Source: CAZENU01 sp965117035 (lineage in GTDB: Bacteria; Chloroflexota; Dehalococcoidia; Lucifugimonadales; CAZENU01). From it: a DNA stretch of 64,000 nt. Position 1 is the first letter of the stretch. Each line of letters opens with the position of its first letter. The DNA lies in the NCBI GenBank assembly GCA_965117035.1, contig OZ220748.1, positions 3,038,001 to 3,102,000 of the forward strand. Direction: 5' to 3'. Below, one piece after another: positions 62,407 through 64,000 of this stretch. A program made the translations under genes and the position numbers. A model generated the notes under the pieces. It was not told where the DNA came from. It searched no databases and saw only the letters and a program-made list of their open reading frames with translations.

Positions 62407-62468
62407 GGGACTGGGTAACAGCGGGATGCGTCCGGCGGACCGGAAGCAGGAACGCGTTGCCCAGTCCC
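62407..62468 (+). promoter_or_regulatory. Structured RNA element between the giant adhesin and the LPPTG gene
   Basis: GGGACTGGGTAAC (62407-62419) pairs with GTTGCCCAGTCCC (62456-62468) over 13 positions with one G-U. The 36-base loop can fold further (GCGT with ACGC; TCCGG with CCGGA). No T-tract follows, and I do not recognise a known riboswitch. It lies 120 bases before the LPPTG gene start and 71 bases after the adhesin stop. Confidence 0.55.
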
Positions 62469-62587
62469 CCCAGTCGTCGTCGGTGCTACCGGCGGCGGCT
62501 CGTGCTGTACCTCATCGGCGACAGAGGAGAAATAGCTCGACCATGCGGTCCGGTTGCTCGAGGCGAATTGGCGGGCTAGACGACCGC

Positions 62588-63523
62588 ATGGCGAAAAAGG
62601 AGAATGAGAACTTGCTGAAGAGAGATTTTGTGATAGGGGTCGTCGCCGGTGGATTGGCTTTGGCGCTGGCATCGCTGGTCCTGTGGCAGGACGCCGTGCA
62701 GGCAGACGGACACAGTGCTACGAGGTCCTTCGCGGAGCCGACGGTCGCGCCAGGTGGTGAGATAGAGGTGACGATCGCGGTGGCCGACCACGGCGGCTTC
62801 GGTCAGGTCGCGGAAACATTGCCGGACGGCTTCAGCTATGTGTCGACAAGCCTGGAGGGTCAGGACTCGGTTTCAGGACAAACGGTTACATTCACACTGC
62901 TTGGTGACGACAGCGTCACCTATACCGTGACCGCGTCCGACGTCGCTGGCACGTATTCGTTCGAAGGCGTGGTCAGAGACTCGAACCAGGACGAAAGAAT
63001 GGTAGGCGGGGATTCCACGGTCACGGTTGAGATTGAGACGGTGGATGCTGAGGCGAACAGATCTTTGTCCACCGACGAGGTGCTCCTCGGAGAGGATGGG
63101 GCAGGGAACGTAGTGGTAACGATTGCGGCCGAATACGGTATGTTTGGCCAGATCGTCGAAATGGTTCCCGCTGGGTTTAGGTACGTGAGATCCAGCCACC
63201 CGGCTGACGCGGTTTCCGTCAATGGCCAGACAATCACATTCACACTCCTGGGTGAGTCGAGCGTTGCGTACACAGTTAGCCCGGCAGACACGCCAGGCAG
63301 CTATTCCTTCTCCGGTGTCTTGACGGACGAGGACAGGATGGAACACGGGATTGGCGGGGATTCGACCGTAACGATTCGGTACGATGATCCTCTCAGAGAT
63401 ACCTTGCTGCCGCCGACGGGAGGACCGGCGATGCCAGGCGTCGTGCTGCTCGGGGTTCTGGTGGGTGCGATGACCCTGCTGACGACGGGTTGGGTGCTAA
63501 CGGGCCGGCGAGCCAGGCCTTAG
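62588..63523 (+). CDS. LPPTG-anchored surface protein with two repeated beta domains
   Basis: This 311-residue protein has an N-terminal hydrophobic signal (FVIGVVAGGLALALASLVLW). Two homologous domains of about 105 residues follow (each with GGFGQVAETLPDGFSYV / GMFGQIVEMVPAGFRYV, a GQTxTFTLLG strand and GGDSTVTV end). The C-terminus is a sorting signal: LPPTGG, hydrophobic helix (VVLLGVLVGAMTLLTTGWVL) and RRARP. The LPPTG motif fits the LPxTG consensus for sortase anchoring; no sortase gene is in the window. The start at 62588 is the best of several in-frame ATGs but lacks a strong ribosome site. A terminator follows. Confidence 0.75.
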   Translation: MAKKENENLLKRDFVIGVVAGGLALALASLVLWQDAVQADGHSATRSFAEPTVAPGGEIEVTIAVADHGGFGQVAETLPDGFSYVSTSLEGQDSVSGQTVTFTLLGDDSVTYTVTASDVAGTYSFEGVVRDSNQDERMVGGDSTVTVEIETVDAEANRSLSTDEVLLGEDGAGNVVVTIAAEYGMFGQIVEMVPAGFRYVRSSHPADAVSVNGQTITFTLLGESSVAYTVSPADTPGSYSFSGVLTDEDRMEHGIGGDSTVTIRYDDPLRDTLLPPTGGPAMPGVVLLGVLVGAMTLLTTGWVLTGRRARP

Positions 63524-63555
63524 CGCGCGACGAACGCGAAGCGAGAAGCTGAACG

Positions 63556-63582
63556 GGGGCGGGTCGAAGGACCCGCCCCTTT
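63556..63582 (+). terminator. Intrinsic terminator after the LPPTG gene
   Basis: GGGGCGGGTC pairs perfectly with GACCCGCCCC around the loop GAAG, followed by TTT. Confidence 0.75.
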
Positions 63583-63676
63583 GATGTCTAGCTTTCGGCT
63601 GGTGTTGCGCGGGGGGACGGTCGTACTCAGCCCGGAAGGTGGGCCTGTCACGAATGTGTGAGGCGACCGTTGATTG

Positions 63677-63705
63677 TTGACACGCCCCCAACCCCGCCTT
63701 AGAAT
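63677..63705 (+). promoter_or_regulatory. Consensus promoter of the Lrp/AsnC-domain gene
   Basis: TTGACA (63677-63682) and TAGAAT (63700-63705) are separated by exactly 17 bases; the start of transcription would be near 63712. Confidence 0.8.
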
Positions 63706-63760
63706 GCGCCGACACCCGACGCCCCACCCTTCACCGAGACCCACGCCAAGGAGGTGCCGC

Positions 63761-64000
63761 ATGGCTACAAGGGCCTACATACTCATCGAGACCGCCGTCG
63801 GCAAGTCCCGCATCGTATCGGGCGAGCTCCGCGACCTCGACGGCGTCGAGAACGTCGACTCCGTCACCGGGCCGTACGACATCATCGCCGTCATCAGCGC
63901 CGAAGACCTCAACGCCGTGGGAGACCTCGTCACCAGCCGGATCCACACCATCGACGGAATCCTCCGCACCGTCACCTGCCTCTCTGTAGCGAGCGGCTGA
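63761..64000 (+). CDS. Stand-alone Lrp/AsnC ligand-binding (RAM) domain protein
   Basis: This 79-residue protein consists only of the Lrp/AsnC effector-binding domain: RAYILIETAVGKSRIVSGELRDLDGVENVDSVTGPYDIIAVISA, then LVTSRIHTIDGILRTVTCL. The DNA-binding helix-turn-helix of full-length Lrp is absent. Such free domains oligomerise and bind amino acids. AAGGAGGTG lies just upstream of the ATG; the stop codon is the last three bases of the window, so the gene is complete. Confidence 0.88.
   Translation: MATRAYILIETAVGKSRIVSGELRDLDGVENVDSVTGPYDIIAVISAEDLNAVGDLVTSRIHTIDGILRTVTCLSVASG

Noticed and set aside
62407..62468. Known riboswitch upstream of the LPPTG gene
   Set aside because: I compared it from memory with c-di-GMP, cobalamin, glycine and SAM consensus motifs and found no match, so no class is assigned.

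Overview
The window is 64 kb of high-GC bacterial chromosome with densely packed, often overlapping genes. The gene set suggests an uncultured member of the phylum Chloroflexota, near the SAR202/Dehalococcoidia lineages. It includes a dgt-dnaG-rpoD block, a LutABC lactate-oxidation operon, two LLM-type flavin oxidoreductases, a phytanoyl-CoA dioxygenase, several PD40 propeller or NEW3-domain surface proteins and giant cadherin/FnIII adhesins. This placement is inferred from gene content, because no rRNA gene is present.

Layout. At 1-7.85 kb on the + strand lie a methyltransferase cut by the window edge, the information-processing block dgt, small ORF, small ORF, dnaG, rpoD, and a DUF362 protein. 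At 7.84-15.6 kb the - strand carries proB, proA, a small conserved gene, a flavin-reductase-like gene and lutA-lutB-lutC. The genes from the reductase through lutC are chained by 4-base GTGA/ATGA overlaps. Upstream of proB is a PD40 lipoprotein gene. At 15.7-20.7 kb are an orphan HicB-like gene, a cupin, an LLM oxidoreductase-Ku operon, a VOC protein and a SixA-CHAD pair. At 20.7-25.4 kb on the - strand are PhyH, GNAT, a Gfo/Idh/MocA oxidoreductase, a zinc-ribbon peptide, a HicB-like protein and glnS.

The stretch 25.4-32 kb is gene-poor and visibly richer in A/T. It holds a frameshifted PD40 propeller pseudogene, a histidine kinase fused to a receiver and an OmpR-type DNA-binding domain, and about 2.6 kb of mostly decayed sequence. 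A 1,935-residue cadherin/FnIII adhesin follows (32-37.8 kb), then degV, tRNA-Trp(CCA), a HEPN protein and a five-gene operon of three tandem NEW3-domain membrane proteins plus an ABC-2 transporter. At 46-52 kb are a lipoprotein, a 4 x 199-bp tandem array, SelW-like and LLM genes, a zinc alcohol dehydrogenase and a VapBC-type module with a palindromic operator. An Lhr-type helicase (52.4-56.8 kb) precedes a second giant adhesin (1,823 residues) containing an apparently exact 2.1-kb internal duplication. A structured RNA leader, an LPPTG-anchored surface protein and a free-standing Lrp/AsnC ligand-binding domain close the window.

The most interesting material falls in two groups. The first is a putative cell-surface system: two giant adhesins ending in the same single EF-hand/dockerin-like tail, one of them beside an LPPTG protein with a structured leader. 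The second is a small non-autonomous mobile element family: 177-178 bp, 13-bp terminal inverted repeats and an 11-bp target duplication still visible at one copy. Its hairpin core also occurs in the 199-bp tandem array.
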